A stretch of 64,000 nt of DNA from NCBI GenBank assembly GCA_030068145.1, contig JAPJBO010000334.1:1-64000 (forward strand). The letters run 5' to 3'. Source of the stretch: Diplonema papillatum. Its lineage: Eukaryota > Euglenozoa > Diplonemea > Diplonemida > Diplonemidae. Of this stretch, positions 1-11,310 are shown in pieces. The translations under genes were made by a program, and so were the position numbers. Each line of letters starts with the position of its first letter. The first letter of the stretch is position 1. The notes below the pieces were generated by a model. The model had not been told where the DNA came from. It ran no database searches and saw only the letters and a list, made by a program, of their open reading frames with translations.

Positions 1-440
1 CTGCTTCTGCTCCTGCTCCCTGCTGGTGCTTCAGTCTTGCTGATGTTGCTGCTGCTGCAAAAAAGGTGAATGAGTGAAAATCCCATGTGCTGACAACGGT
101 GGCTACCTGTTTTTGGGCCAAAAGGGGCCTGCCATGCCAGAACTGGGACTTTTTATTTCTTTACAATAAGAAGAAAAGTGTGGACAAAAGGCTTAAAGCA
201 ACCTTCTCTTGACTTCGATGGGGTTTTTGCTGCCTTGCTGCTGATCCTCTTGCTGCTCCTCTTGTTCCTGTGTTTGGTTTGCTGCCTTGCCACTCTTGCT
301 CCTGCTGCTGTTGCTGATTTCCCTGAAGCTGCGACAATCCCGCCAACAACACAGTAACTGTTTACTTCCTGCTGATTTGCTGCTCACTGCTGTTTGTGCT
401 GGTGCTGCTCTTGCTCCTGCTTCTCTTGTTGCCTTTCATC

Positions 441-852
441 GAAGCTGTGAAACTCTCTCAAAACCAAACACTGCAGTAAACGACCTTCCCCCCCTTCGAA
501 ATGGAAAGGCTTGCATTTTTCATCGAAGCCCAGATTCGCAAACTTCGTCTGTGTTTTGATTACCTGTTTAGGTTTCTTTGAACTGAAAGTTGCTGTCTGC
601 CTTGCTGCTGCCTTGCTCCTGCTCTTGCTGCTGTTCTTGCTGCTACTCTTGCTCCTGCTGCTCCTGCTGCCTTTCTCCGAAGCTGTGGAATTCTCGGAAA
701 ACCAAACACTGCAGTCAACGACCTTCCCCACTTCGAAATGGAAAGGCTTGCAAAGACTGATGTTCATTGCAAGCTTCGATTTCCACCTTAAGCGCTTCAA
801 ACAAACTTCGTCTGTGTTTTGATTTTCTGTTTATGTTTCTTTAAATTGAAAG
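441..852 (+). repeat. Two diverged copies of a ~160-180 bp segment
   Basis: A block starting with gaagctgtg at 441 is repeated from 679. Both copies share an 'accaaacactgcag' stretch, a ccttcc...cttcgaaatggaaaggcttgca stretch and a 'cttcgtctgtgttttgatt' stretch before running into CTG-rich DNA. The copies differ by small indels and carry no shared long reading frame, so this is duplicated spacer rather than coding sequence. Confidence 0.75.
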
Positions 853-884
853 CTCCTATTCTGTCTGCTGCCTTCTGTTGGTGC

Positions 885-2330
885 TCTTCCTGCTGCTGCC
901 TTACCGCTGCTCCCTTGCCGCTGCTGCCTTGCTGCTGCTGCCTTGCTGCTGCTGTCCTGCTGCTGCTGCTGCCTTGCCGCTGCAGCCTTGCCGCTGCTGC
1001 CTTGCTGCTCCTGCTGCCTTGCTGCTGCTGCCTTGCCGCCGCTGCCTTGCTGCTGCTGCTGCCTTGCTGCTGCTGCCTTACCGCGGCTGCCTTGCTGATG
1101 CCGCCTTGCCGCTGCTATCGAACTGCTGCCGCCTTGCCGCTGTTGCCTTGCCGATGCTGTCTTGCTGCCGGTGTCTTGCCGCTGCTGTCTTGCTTCTGCT
1201 GCTGCCTTGCCGCCGCTGCCTTGTTGCTGCTGTCTTGCTTCTGCTCCTGCCTTGCTGGTGCTGCCTTGCCGCGGCTGCCTTGCTGCTACTGCTGCCTTGC
1301 CGTTGCTGCCTTGCTGCTGCTGCCTTGCTGCTGCTGCCTTGCTGCTCCTGCTGCCTTGCTGCTGATGCCTTACCGCGGCTGCCTTGTTGCTGCCTTGCGG
1401 ATGCCGCCTTGCCGCTGCTATCGTGCTGCTGCTGCCTTGCCGCTGCTGCCTTGTTGCTGGTGGCTTGCTTCTGCTGCTGCCTTGCTGGTGCTGCCTTGCC
1501 GCGGCTGCCTTGCTGCTGCTGCTGCCTTGCTGCTGCTGCTGCCTTGCTGCTGCTGCTGCCTTGCTGCTGCTGCTGCCTTGCTGCTGCTGCTGCCTTGCTG
1601 CTGCTGCTGCCTTGCTGATGCCGCCTTGCCGCTGCCATCGCGATGCTGCCGCCTTGCCGCTGTGCAGCTGCTGCCTTGCTGCTGCTGCCTTGCTGCTGCC
1701 TTGCTGCTGCTGCCTTGCTGCGGCTGCCTTACTGCGGCTGCCTTGCTGTGGCTGCCTTGCTGCGGCTGCTGCCTTGCTGCTGCTGCCTTGCCGCGGCTGC
1801 CTTCCGGATGCCGCCTTGCCGCTGCTGTCGTGCTGCTGCTGCCTTGCCGCTGTTGCCTTGCCGCAGCTGCCTTACTGCTCGTGTCTTCCCGCAGCTGTCT
1901 TGCTTCTGCTGCTGCCTTGCTGCTGCTGCCTTGCTGTGGCTGCCTTGCTGCTGCTGCTGCCTTGCTGCTGCTGCTGCCTTGCTGATGCCGCCTTGCCGCT
2001 GCCATCGCGATGCTGCCGCCTTGCCGCTGTGCAGCTGCTGCCTTGCTGCTGCTGCCTTGCTGCTGCCTTGCTGCTGCTGCCTTGCTGCGGCTGCCTTACT
2101 GCGGCTGCCTTGCTGTGGCTGCCTTGCTGCGGCTGCTGCCTTGCTGCTGCTGCCTTGCCGCGGCTGCCTTCCGGATGCCGCCTTGCCGCTGCTGTCGTGC
2201 TGCTGCTGCCTTGCCGCTGTTGCCTTGCCGCAGCTGCCTTACTGCTCGTGTCTTCCCGCAGCTGTCTTGCTTCTGCTGCTGCCTTGCTGCTGCTGCCTTG
2301 CGGGGCTGCCTTGCTGCTGCTGCTGCTTTC
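885..2330. repeat. CTG/CCTTG minisatellite field (12-15 bp units)
   Basis: About 1.45 kb is built from variants of ctgctgccttg, in units mostly of 12 or 15 bp, so several frames stay open on both strands (Leu/Ala/Cys-rich on plus, Gln/Ser/Lys/Ala-rich on minus). A larger block is also duplicated: the segment beginning gctgatgccgccttgccg near 1612 recurs 367 bp later near 1979. The open frames are a by-product of unit lengths divisible by three and I do not call a gene. Confidence 0.85.
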
Positions 2331-2334
2331 TTGC

Positions 2335-3400
2335 CGACCTTTTTTACGCCTGGGAAGGGTAGGTGCGCAGCTCGGAGGCCAGATACGAAGTTAGGGGCTT
2401 TCACCCACAGCAAAGGAACTGCTTGCCTTGGCCGCGTTTCGAAAAACACGTTTCCAGGGGACACCGCGAGGAGGTGGCAAGTCAGATTTTGTCCCCCAAC
2501 CCCAAGACCACCCAGGGGCCTTTGATGGCCAGCTTCTTGGACTTCACGACCTCTCAGGACCACTTTGCTGAAGGAACACCGAAAACGTGATAGGCAACTG
2601 TTGCATGTCGAAATGGGGAGGGCACGTTCTCCCGAAGTTGCGACCGAAAGAACGTCGTTCGTAGGAGCTTCGAATTCCTGTGACGGTTTCGTTGGATGCA
2701 TCGGTCAAAATATCAACAAAATATGCACCCATAGCTCTGACAGAACCTTTTCGCTGACTCGGAACTTCACATACCTTGACTGCTTGCACACGAACTCTCG
2801 AACACCAGATTTTTCAAGCACAACTCCGACCCGAACCATCTTGTGAATTTCTTTTCTTCTTCTAGTTCCTGTTTGCGTTGTGTGTGCTGAATCCTGTTTT
2901 CTTTCGAGTCGGCCTCTTCACACAAGAGGCCGAACCTGGACAAGAAGGCCCACATCAAAGCGCTGAGAATCCATCAAATGCACGAGGGGGCCCGCAGGGC
3001 CACCGAGTGCGGGTTTGCGGGTTTGCGGGCGGGTGTTGGATTGGGGGGTGCTGTGAGGGGCCTCGGATCCCGCTCCCTGTTGCCCCAGTACCCGCCCTCG
3101 AGTCCACTTGACTCGGTCCCCTCTTGGGGTTCGCCTTTCCAGCCTGCCTTGGGCGCAGGGGAGCCACCCGCACTCCCTCTGCCGTTCCGGCCGCGGCGTG
3201 CTGGGGGGGCTGGGGTGCTACCGTTTCTTTTGGGGGTGCGGGTGGCACTGGGGGTGTTGCCGTTGAGGGGGGGACTTCGCCTTCCCGTCGCGTTTTTTTT
3301 TTTAAGGGGCTCTCGAGAGACAAGGCAGGTAGGGACACAGAACACCATAAGTAAATAAAAATCAAGCAAATGGGAAGCGAACGGGAAGCGGGTTTGCCTT
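2335..3400. other. Spacer between repeat fields
   Basis: No supported gene. A Pro-rich minus-strand frame (about 2955-3422) runs through GC-rich DNA but has no recognisable domain. A diverged satellite-like piece (aaggcccacatcaaagc) appears near 2945. Confidence 0.4.
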
Positions 3401-3403
3401 CAG

Positions 3404-6400
3404 AAAAGTGGGCCCACATCAAGGCTTCTTAAGGCCATGGCTCCAGAAAAGTTGGCCTACATCAAGGCTTCTAAAGGCCAGTGCCTTCAAAAAAGTGGGC
3501 CCACATCAAGGCTTCTAAAGGCCAGTGCTTTCAGAAAAGTAGGCCCACATCAAGGCTTCTAAAGGCCGGTGCCTTCAGAAAAGTGGGCCCACATCAAGGC
3601 TTCTGAAGGCCAGTGCCTTCAGAAAAGTTGGCCCACATCAAGGCTTCTAAAGGCCGGTGCCTTCAAAAAAGTGGGCCCACATCAAGGCTTCTAAAGGCCA
3701 GTGCTTTCAGAAAAGTAGGCCCACATCAAGGCTTCTAAAGGCCGGTGCCTTCAGAAAAGTGGGCCCACATCAAGGCTTCTGAAGGCCAGTGCCTTCAGAA
3801 AAGTTGGCCCACATCAAGGCTTCTAAAGGCCGGTGCCTTCAGAAAAGTGGGCCCACATCAAGGCTTCTGCCTTCAGAAAAGTTGGCCCACATCAAGGCTT
3901 CTAAAGGCCAGTGCCTTCAGAAAAGTAGGCCCACATCGGCCCACATCAAGGCTTCTAAAGGTCGGTGCCTTCAGAAAAGTGGGCCCACATCAAGGCTTCT
4001 AAAGGCCAGTGCTTCCAGAAAAGTGGGCCCACATCAAGGCTTCTAAAGGCCAGGGCCTCGAGAAAAGTTGGCCCACATCTTCTAAAGGCCAGAGCCTTCA
4101 GAAAAGTTGGCCCATCAAGGCTTCTAAAGGCCATGGCTCCAGAAAAGTTGGCCTACATCAAGGCTTCTAAAGGCCGGTGCCTTCAGAAAAGTTGGCCCAT
4201 CAAGGCTTCTAAAGGCCAGTGCCTTCAGAAAAGTGGGCCCACATCAAGGCTTCTAAAGGCCAGTGCTTTCAGAAAAGTAGGCCCACATCAAGGTCAGAAA
4301 AGTTGGCCCACATCAAGGCTTCTAAAGGCCGGTGCCTTCAGAAAAGTTGGCCCACATCAAGGCTTCTAAAGGCCAGGGCCTCCAGAAAACTTGGCCCATC
4401 AAGGCTTCTAAAGGCCAGTGCTTTCAGAAAAGTAGGCCCACATCGGCCCACATCAAGGCTTCTAAAGGCCAGTGCCTTCAGAAAAGTGGGCCCACATCAA
4501 GGCTTCTAAAGGCCATGGCTCCAGAAAAGTTGGCCTACATCAAGGCTTCTAAAGGCCAGTGCCTTCAGAAAAGTTGGCCCACATCAAGGCTTCTAAAGGC
4601 CGGTGCCTTCAGAAAAGTTGGCCCATCTAGGCTTCTAAAGGCCAGTGCCTTCAAAAAAGTGGGCCCACATCAAGGCTTCTAAAGGCCAGTGCTTTCAGAA
4701 AAGTAGGCCCACATCAAGGCTTCTAAAGGCCGGTGCCTTCAGAAAAGTGGGCCCACATCAAGGCTTCTGAAGGCCAGTGCCTTCAGAAAAGTTGGCCCAC
4801 ATCAAGGCTTCTAAAGGCCGGTGCCTTCAGAAAAGTGGGCCCACATCAAGGCTTCTGCCTTCAGAAAAGTTGGCCCACATCAAGGCTTCTAAAGGCCAGT
4901 GCCTTCAGAAAAGTAGGCCCACATCGGCCCACATCAAGGCTTCTAAAGGTCGGTGCCTTCAGAAAAGTGGGCCCACATCAAGGCTTCTAAAGGCCAGTGC
5001 TTCCAGAAAAGTGGGCCCACATCAAGGCTTCTAAAGGCCAGGGCCTCGAGAAAAGTTGGCCCACATCTTCTAAAGGCCAGAGCCTTCAGAAAAGTTGGCC
5101 CATCAAGGCTTCTAAAGGCCATGGCTCCAGAAAAGTTGGCCTACATCAAGGCTTCTAAAGGCCAGTGCCTTCAGAAAAGTTGGCCCACATCAAGGCTTCT
5201 AAAGGCCGGTGCCTTCAGAAAAGTTGGCCCATCCAGGCTTCTAAAGGCCAGTGCCTTCAAAAAAGTGGGCCCACATCAAGGCTTCTAAAGGCCAGTGCTT
5301 TCAGAAAAGTAGGCCACATCAATAAAGTGTCAGAAAAGTTGGCCCACATCAAGGCTTCTAAAGGCCGGTGCCTTCAGAAAAGTTGGCCCACATCAAGGCT
5401 TCTAAAGGCCAGTGCCTTCAGAAAAGTTGGCCCACATCAAGGCTTCTAAAGGCCAGTGCCTTCAGAAAAGTGGGCCCACATCAAGGCTTATAAAGGCCAG
5501 TGCCTTCAGAAAAGTTGGCCCATCAAGGCTTCGAAAGGCCAGGGCCTCCAGAAAACTTGGCCCATCAAGGCTTCTAAAGCCAGTGCCTTTCAGAAAGTAG
5601 TAGGCCCACATCGGCCCACATCAAGGCTTCTAAAGGCCAGTGGCTCTCAGAAAAGTTGGCCCAGTCAAGGCCCTAAAGGCCAGTGCCGTCAGAAAAGTTG
5701 GCCCACATCAAGGCTTCTAAAGGCCAGTGCCTTCAGAAAAGTTGGCCCACATCAAGGCTTCTAAAGGCCGGTGCCTTCAGAAAAGTGGGCCCACATCAAG
5801 GCTTCTAAAGGCCAGTGCCTCCAGAAAAGTTGGCCCACATCAAGGCTTCTAAAGGCCAGTGCCTTCAGAAAAGTTGGCCCACATCAAGGCTTCTAAAGGC
5901 CAGTGCCTTCAGAAAAGTTGGCCCATCTAGGCTTCTAAAGGCCAGTGCCTTCAAAAAAGTGGGCCCACATCAAGGCTTCTAAAGGCCAGTGCTTTCAGAA
6001 AAGTAGGGCCACATCAAGGCTTTTAAAGGCCGGTGCCTTCAGAAAAGTGGGCCCACATCAAGGCTTCTGAAGGCCAGTGCCTTCAGAAAAGTTGGCCCAC
6101 ATCAAGGCTTCTAAAGGCCGGTGCCTTCAGAAAAGTGGGCCCACATCAAGGCTTCTGCCTTCAGAAAAGTTGGCCCACATCAAGGCTTCTAAAGGCCAGT
6201 GCCTTCAGAAAAAGGCCCACATCGGCCCACATCAAGGCTTCTAAAGGTCGGTGCCTTCAGAAAAGTGGGCCCACATCAAGGCTTCTAAAGGCCAGTGCTT
6301 CCAGAAAAGTGGGCCCACATCAAGGCTTCTAAAGGCCAGGGCCTCGAGAAAAGTTGGCCCACATCTTCTAAAGGCCAGAGCCTTCAGAAAAGTTGGCCCA

Positions 6401-7470
6401 TCAAGGCTTCTAAAGTCCAGGGCCTCCAGAAAAGTTGGCCCACATCAAGGCTTCTAAAGGCCAGTGCCTTCAAAAAAGTTGGCCCACAACAAGGCTTCTA
6501 AACGTCAGTGCCTTCAGAAAAGTTGGCCCACATCAAGGCTTCTAAAGGCCAGTGCCTTCAGAAAAGTAGGCGCCAGTGCCTTCAGAAAAGTAGGCCCACA
6601 TCAAGGCTTCGAAAGGCCAGGGCCTCCAGAAAAGTAGGCCCACATCAAGGCTTCTAAAGGCCAGTGCCTTCAGAAAAGTTGGCCCACGTCAAGGCTTCGA
6701 AAGGCCAGTGCCTTCAGAAAAGTTGGCCCATCAAGGCTTCTAAAGGCCAGGGCCTCCAGAAAAGTTGGCCCACATCAAGGCTTCTAAAGGCCAGTGCCTT
6801 CAAAAAAGTTGGCCCACATCAAGGCTTCTAAAGGTCGGTGCCTTCAGAAAAGTGGGCCCACATCAAGGCTTCTAAAGGCCAGTGCTTCCAGAAAAGTGGG
6901 CCCACATCAAGGCTTCTAAAGGCCAGGGCCTCGAGAAAAGTTGGCCCACATCTTCTAAAGGCCAGAGCCTTCAGAAAAGTTGGCCCATCAAGGCTTCTAA
7001 AGGCCAGGGCCTCCAGAAAAGTTGGCCCACATCAAGGCTTCTAAAGGCCAGTGCCTTCAAAAAAGTTGGCCCACAACAAGGCTTCTAAACGTCAGTGCCT
7101 TCAGAAAAGTTGGCCCACATCAAGGCTTCTAAAGGCCAGTGCCTTCAGAAAAGTAGGCGCCAGTGCCTTCAGAAAAGTAGGCCCACATCAAGGCTTCGAA
7201 AGGCCAGGGCCTCCAGAAAAGTAGGCCCACATCAAGGCTTCTAAAGGCCAGTGCCTTCAGAAAAGTTGGCCCACGTCAAGGCTTCGAAAGGCCAGTGCCT
7301 TCAGAAAAGTTGGCCAACATCAAGGCTTCTAAAGGCCAGTGCCTTCAGAAAAGTTGGCCCACGTCAAGGCTTCGAAAGGCCAGTGCCTTCAGAAAAGTTG
7401 GCCCACATCAAGGCTTCTAAAGGTCCAGTCCATTCCCGAAAAGTTGGTCCACATCAAGGCATCTAAACAA
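3404..7470. repeat. 44-bp tandem satellite with higher-order repeats
   Basis: About 4.07 kb is an array of a 44-bp monomer containing the blocks ggcttctaaaggccagtg, ccttcagaaaagttgg and cccacatcaa, roughly 90 copies with occasional truncated units. Variants alternate (tggcccac versus gggcccac; ccagtg versus ccggtg; ctccag versus cttcag). Ordered sets of variants recur as blocks: the stretch beginning near 3745 recurs 988 bp later near 4733 and partly again near 6033, and the block near 6251 recurs 587 bp later near 6838. The last units near 7400-7470 are more diverged. Short open frames across it are artefacts of repetition. Confidence 0.95.
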
Positions 7471-8504
7471 CCTGCCGACCCGAAGTTGAAACCAACTGAA
7501 TTGCAACAAAGCCAGTCTCCCAGTGTTCAGACGCCTCTTCTGGCTTCCGCTGTCCGTGAGACACAATGTATCAAGATCCAGAGAAAAGAAGAACAAATCA
7601 CAGTCGTACCCGAGAGACAAGCGAAAGGGGAAGGAACAGAACACGGATAGATGTAAGGATATTTATTGCTTGGTTTCAAGACTGTTTCACTGTTTGTTAG
7701 CACCTGTCGTCTTTTCTGGCAGGGTGTTACCACATGAGCTTTCTGTGACAGTGCTGGCTGCATGCCAGGCCGGTGATTTCGACCTCATCTCTGCATGACG
7801 AAAACACTGTACTACAGTACAAGATTGATCCAGGTTTCCAAAACCTGATTCAGTGCACTATTTTTGAATCTTTGTGACCTGCCAAGCAGAGTACCCAAGC
7901 GAAAGAATATGTATGCCACTAGATACTTTACTTTGGAGCCGGTGTGTCTTGCTGAATTCAATCTTAACAGCACACTGAACACACTGACCTCAAACCTGCT
8001 GAACTGACTGCTTGCAGGAACATCTTCACTTTTCCTGATGATCATTTGTCTACAAGATAGCAAGAGTTACGCGGATTCATGGTTTCAAGTCAGTGATGTG
8101 CAAAAATCTTGCTGAGTGGTAGAAGCTCGTCAAAGCGTTTCAGTAACCGTCACGCTTCTTACGAGTCGTAGCTAAAAATCAAACTCGTCATCTTTATCAC
8201 TTGGTGTAGCAGCGGTTCCCTGTGTTGGATTAGTTCTTACAAGCAATCACATTGCAGAAGTATGTCGAGTTGGCATTGGAGCAAGACATGACATGTGTCC
8301 TAAGCAAAAACATACCGAAACAGCTATTCCTTCAGGATCCCCACGCAGCATTTCTTTGTAAGCTCGGTCCCAGGCATCTTCAAGCTTGTAATCCTGTTTC
8401 GAGGGTATCTTTTGTTTCGCAACTGTAGAATGTACCGTACGAACCAGGCATGATCCTGTGGCTTCATGTCCTCAGACCGTACGAACCGGGCATGATCCTG
8501 TTGC

Positions 8505-8508
<4 letters not shown>
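7471..8508. other. Spacer, no gene seen
   Basis: About 1 kb of unique-looking sequence between the satellite and the CT microsatellite. No long frame, domain or RNA gene was recognised. Confidence 0.4.
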
Positions 8509-8597
<89 letters not shown>

Positions 8598-8641
8598 CTC
8601 GTCTCTTCCTGGCTGTCCTCCCTCTCTCTCTCGTTCTCTCT

Positions 8642-8694
<53 letters not shown>
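8509..8694. repeat. (CT)n microsatellite, left flank of retroelement
   Basis: Nearly pure CT dinucleotides with a few interruptions (a 'cctcgtctcttcctggctgtcc' type break near 8600). The run ends directly at the outer repeat of the retroelement, and the tract resumes on its far side at 11318. Confidence 0.95.
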
Positions 8695-8701
<7 letters not shown>

Positions 8702-8771
8702 AAGGTCGCGCTGGCAGAAACGGTGAAATAATAAAGGTCGCAGGGTTGGTGAAATGAAAGCGAGAATGTGG
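8695..8771 (-). repeat. Split direct repeat B2 (77 bp)
   Basis: Outer 3' repeat of the element on the minus strand. It overlaps A2 by 20 bp (8752-8771) and abuts the left CT tract. Confidence 0.9.
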
Positions 8772-8876
8772 GGTAAGCCCTGATTATTAGATTCACGGTT
8801 AAACGAAGCTAGCGCACAAGGTTTGCCTGATCTCGCACCTACTTTCCGATACCAAATAGATACTCTATTCAAACTC
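8752..8876 (-). repeat. Split direct repeat A2 (125 bp)
   Basis: Matches 11193-11317 base for base as read. It ends in attcaaactc, next to the second copy of B. It contains the 26-bp string that also ends the LINE relic at 61512-61537. Confidence 0.9.
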
Positions 8877-8950
8877 GGAAAAGGTCGCGCTGGCAGAAAC
8901 GGTGAAATAATAAAGGTCGCAGGGTTGGTGAAATGAAAGCGAGAATGTGG
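8874..8950 (-). repeat. Split direct repeat B1 (77 bp)
   Basis: Begins ctcggaaaaggtcgcgctgg and ends gagaatgtgg; identical to 8695-8771 (B2) at an offset of 179 bp. Confidence 0.9.
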
Positions 8951-9066
8951 AATAAAAATCCCTGGACGTGAAACTCAATGAGCTGAGATCCCGCTGCCTC
9001 CGGGTCTCGCAAAAAGAAAACAGCGCTATCAGGAGCGCAAATACAAAACTTTCGAGGTAAGGAACC

Positions 9067-11058
9067 TCATGCAACACAGAACGGGGTCCGGGGCGGCCGG
9101 ATACCCCGCCTGTATGGATCTCGTGTCCAGACGTCTGCCAGTTGTTCAGCAGTCGGGACCCATACAGTCTCGAGGATACACTGGTGTTCCTCCAAGACGT
9201 CGCGCACCTGGCACAGGATGAGGTTCCCGAGCTCGGTCTTCGACTTCCAGTTCTTCAGGCAGTTGACGGCGGGCAAGTTGTCGACAAATATTCTGATTGT
9301 CGACAGCGGAGACCGCGAAGCCGCATACGCAACCGCAAACTTGGCCGCCGTAAGCTCGGCGAAGAAGATGTGCTGCGGTGCATCCCTCCATGGGCCCCAC
9401 ATCGCCATGGAACCCACTAGCCAAGCCCATCCCTGCATGCTGGCGTCGGACCACGCCTCCACGAGGGTGTCCCGCTGCTTCGAGTCGAAAACGACCCATC
9501 GATTGCCCGACAGGCGCCGCCTCACCCCCGCCAGGAACGGAAGAACGTCGTCGCTCACGCGGACCAGCGACTCCCAGCCCAGGGAACCGGTCAGGACTTG
9601 GTGCGCCAGGGTCCCCATCCAGGCAAGCACCGGGCTCACTCTGCAGAGTGGCGTGCCCCACACCGTCCATGCCCAAATGGCGGTTCCGACGACCTTCCAA
9701 ACGCCACGCAAAGTCATCTGCATCGAACCGACCGAGCAAAAGAGGAGGTGCGCCTTCCTCGCCCACTCCTGCTTCAGTCGGTACCTCTTCGCCGCGAGGT
9801 CAAACTCGACCCCCAAGACAACCGGCGTCGAGCTGGGCTCGAGGACGGACTTCTCGTCGTTGACCGTCATGCGCACCTGGCGGGCGCGTCGCAGGACTCG
9901 GTCGCGCACTGCGCGAAGCGCGTCCGGACAGTCACCGACGAGGGCCCAGTCGTCGTACCAGACGACCCTGTCGTCCTTCGCAGGCTCCGTGACGACGAGT
10001 GCGGAGTCCTGCGCAATCACCGGCGAGTACGACCAGCCCATCGTCAGACGGCGCCACCGATACAGGGCCACGCCCCCGTCCGGCCTCTTCGTTCGAAGCC
10101 CGAAGAATGCCGACGTCGACCGTCCTACTGGGAATTGGAAAAAGTAGGACTTCAGGTCAACTACGACTGCGTGTGACTTCGACATCATCTTCTTGATGAC
10201 CTCGTCGACACGCAAGAGGCTGAACTTCGGCGGGGGCTCCATCAGCTCGTTCAGCGGGCGGCCGTCGACGATGGCGCGCGAGTGCTGCTCGCCCTTCTCG
10301 ACGGCGAATGCCGGCAGGACGCACTTCAGCGGCTGCGACCGAGGAACCCGCTCCACAAACCCGACACCTTCCAGCGTCACCGCATGCCGGGCAAATGCGT
10401 CGCTCTTCCGACCCGGCAGGACAGGCACTTCCAACAACTTCCGACGGAAGGAGTGTCCGTCCGTCAGGAGGTCGAGCAGGCCGTGCAAGCGGGCCCCGGG
10501 GCCAGCTAGGCTCCGGAGGCCGCGGAGATCGATCGGCGGCACAGCCGTGACGTCGAGCGGCCTCGTCGATCTCGGGGCACCGATTCCCGGAGTGAGGCCC
10601 CTCGTCTCCGGTGGCAGGTAGCCGAGGGGAACTGCGGTCGGGGGGTCGTAGAAGTGGGGGTGGAGCCGCAGGAAAAGCTGCCTTCCCCTGAGCAGTCTCG
10701 ACCTTCGCGACTTCAACCCCCTGACCTGCCGAGGCAAAAAGCCGGCGTCGGGCAAGGGTTTCTGTCGCGTTGGGAAACGACTGTCGCAGAAGGAGGGGCG
10801 AGCTGGGTGGTGCCCGGGAGAATTGGTCGGTGCGCTTCCCGGGTCTTCCTGCTTTCCGCCATCGTCAGCAGGCGACGAGAGCAGAGCAGTCGTCATGCTC
10901 CCGCCAGGTCCTTCAAGTTCGGAGTCGGCTGGGGGGGACCAGCCCCCAGGCGACCGTTCCAAGCCGGTCCTCAGCAGCGACCGGTCCTTCCTTCCTTTCC
11001 CGCAAGAGGAGGGGCGTGCATCGTCTCCCCGGGCTCGCACGGGTTCCACATGCGCCAC
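9067..11058 (-). CDS. Reverse transcriptase-RNase H of DIRS-like element
   Basis: An uninterrupted 663-residue frame. The first ~200 residues are low-complexity and unassigned. The RT then shows VDGRPLNEL, the palm-A motif VVVDLKSYFFQF, an FFGLR motif, the MGWSYSP segment and the catalytic YDD at residues 368-370, followed by VLGVEFD. A C-terminal RNase H domain follows with its acidic residues in place: WSDASMQGW, FFAELTAAKFA, FVDNLPAVN and LADVWTRD. This order and the motif wording match RT/RH of DIRS-like (VIPER/PAT-type) elements rather than LTR retrotransposons, since no protease or integrase is present. The frame is complete and all catalytic residues survive, so the copy may be young. 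The enclosing 125-bp and 77-bp repeats being identical agrees with that. Confidence 0.88.
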   Translation of the reverse strand: MAHVEPVRARGDDARPSSCGKGRKDRSLLRTGLERSPGGWSPPADSELEGPGGSMTTALLSSPADDGGKQEDPGSAPTNSPGHHPARPSFCDSRFPTRQKPLPDAGFLPRQVRGLKSRRSRLLRGRQLFLRLHPHFYDPPTAVPLGYLPPETRGLTPGIGAPRSTRPLDVTAVPPIDLRGLRSLAGPGARLHGLLDLLTDGHSFRRKLLEVPVLPGRKSDAFARHAVTLEGVGFVERVPRSQPLKCVLPAFAVEKGEQHSRAIVDGRPLNELMEPPPKFSLLRVDEVIKKMMSKSHAVVVDLKSYFFQFPVGRSTSAFFGLRTKRPDGGVALYRWRRLTMGWSYSPVIAQDSALVVTEPAKDDRVVWYDDWALVGDCPDALRAVRDRVLRRARQVRMTVNDEKSVLEPSSTPVVLGVEFDLAAKRYRLKQEWARKAHLLFCSVGSMQMTLRGVWKVVGTAIWAWTVWGTPLCRVSPVLAWMGTLAHQVLTGSLGWESLVRVSDDVLPFLAGVRRRLSGNRWVVFDSKQRDTLVEAWSDASMQGWAWLVGSMAMWGPWRDAPQHIFFAELTAAKFAVAYAASRSPLSTIRIFVDNLPAVNCLKNWKSKTELGNLILCQVRDVLEEHQCILETVWVPTAEQLADVWTRDPYRRGIRPPRTPFCVA

Positions 11059-11192
11059 TCCCGCGTGGCCCCGTCCGCCGCTTCCTCAGCAGCCGCCCAG
11101 TCAGGATCCATCACCCGTCGACGCTTCAGCGCGGCCCGGCGCGTGCGGCTATCCTTGCGGATCGGCATTATTACTTGGGGAGAATGGAAATA

Positions 11193-11310
11193 AAATGAAA
11201 GCGAGAATGTGGGGTAAGCCCTGATTATTAGATTCACGGTTAAACGAAGCTAGCGCACAAGGTTTGCCTGATCTCGCACCTACTTTCCGATACCAAATAG
11301 ATACTCTATT

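Noticed and set aside
819..2525. Long plus- and minus-strand reading frames across the CTG-rich field
   Set aside because: Unit lengths of 12 and 15 bp keep several frames open at once; composition is pure repeat and no domain or start context supports a gene.
3745..7466. Many short plus-strand frames reading KASKGQCLQKSWPTS-type repeats
   Set aside because: They are translations of the 44-bp satellite (not a multiple of three), with stops each few units and identical copies 988 bp apart.
8324..8872. Minus-strand frame rich in Arg-Glu and plus-strand frame rich in Ser-Leu
   Set aside because: Translation of the (CT)n microsatellite.
9218..11224. Several plus-strand frames of 75-309 codons opposite the RT-RNase H ORF
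   Set aside because: Antisense shadows of a GC-rich coding sequence; no motifs, while the minus strand has all RT and RNase H motifs.
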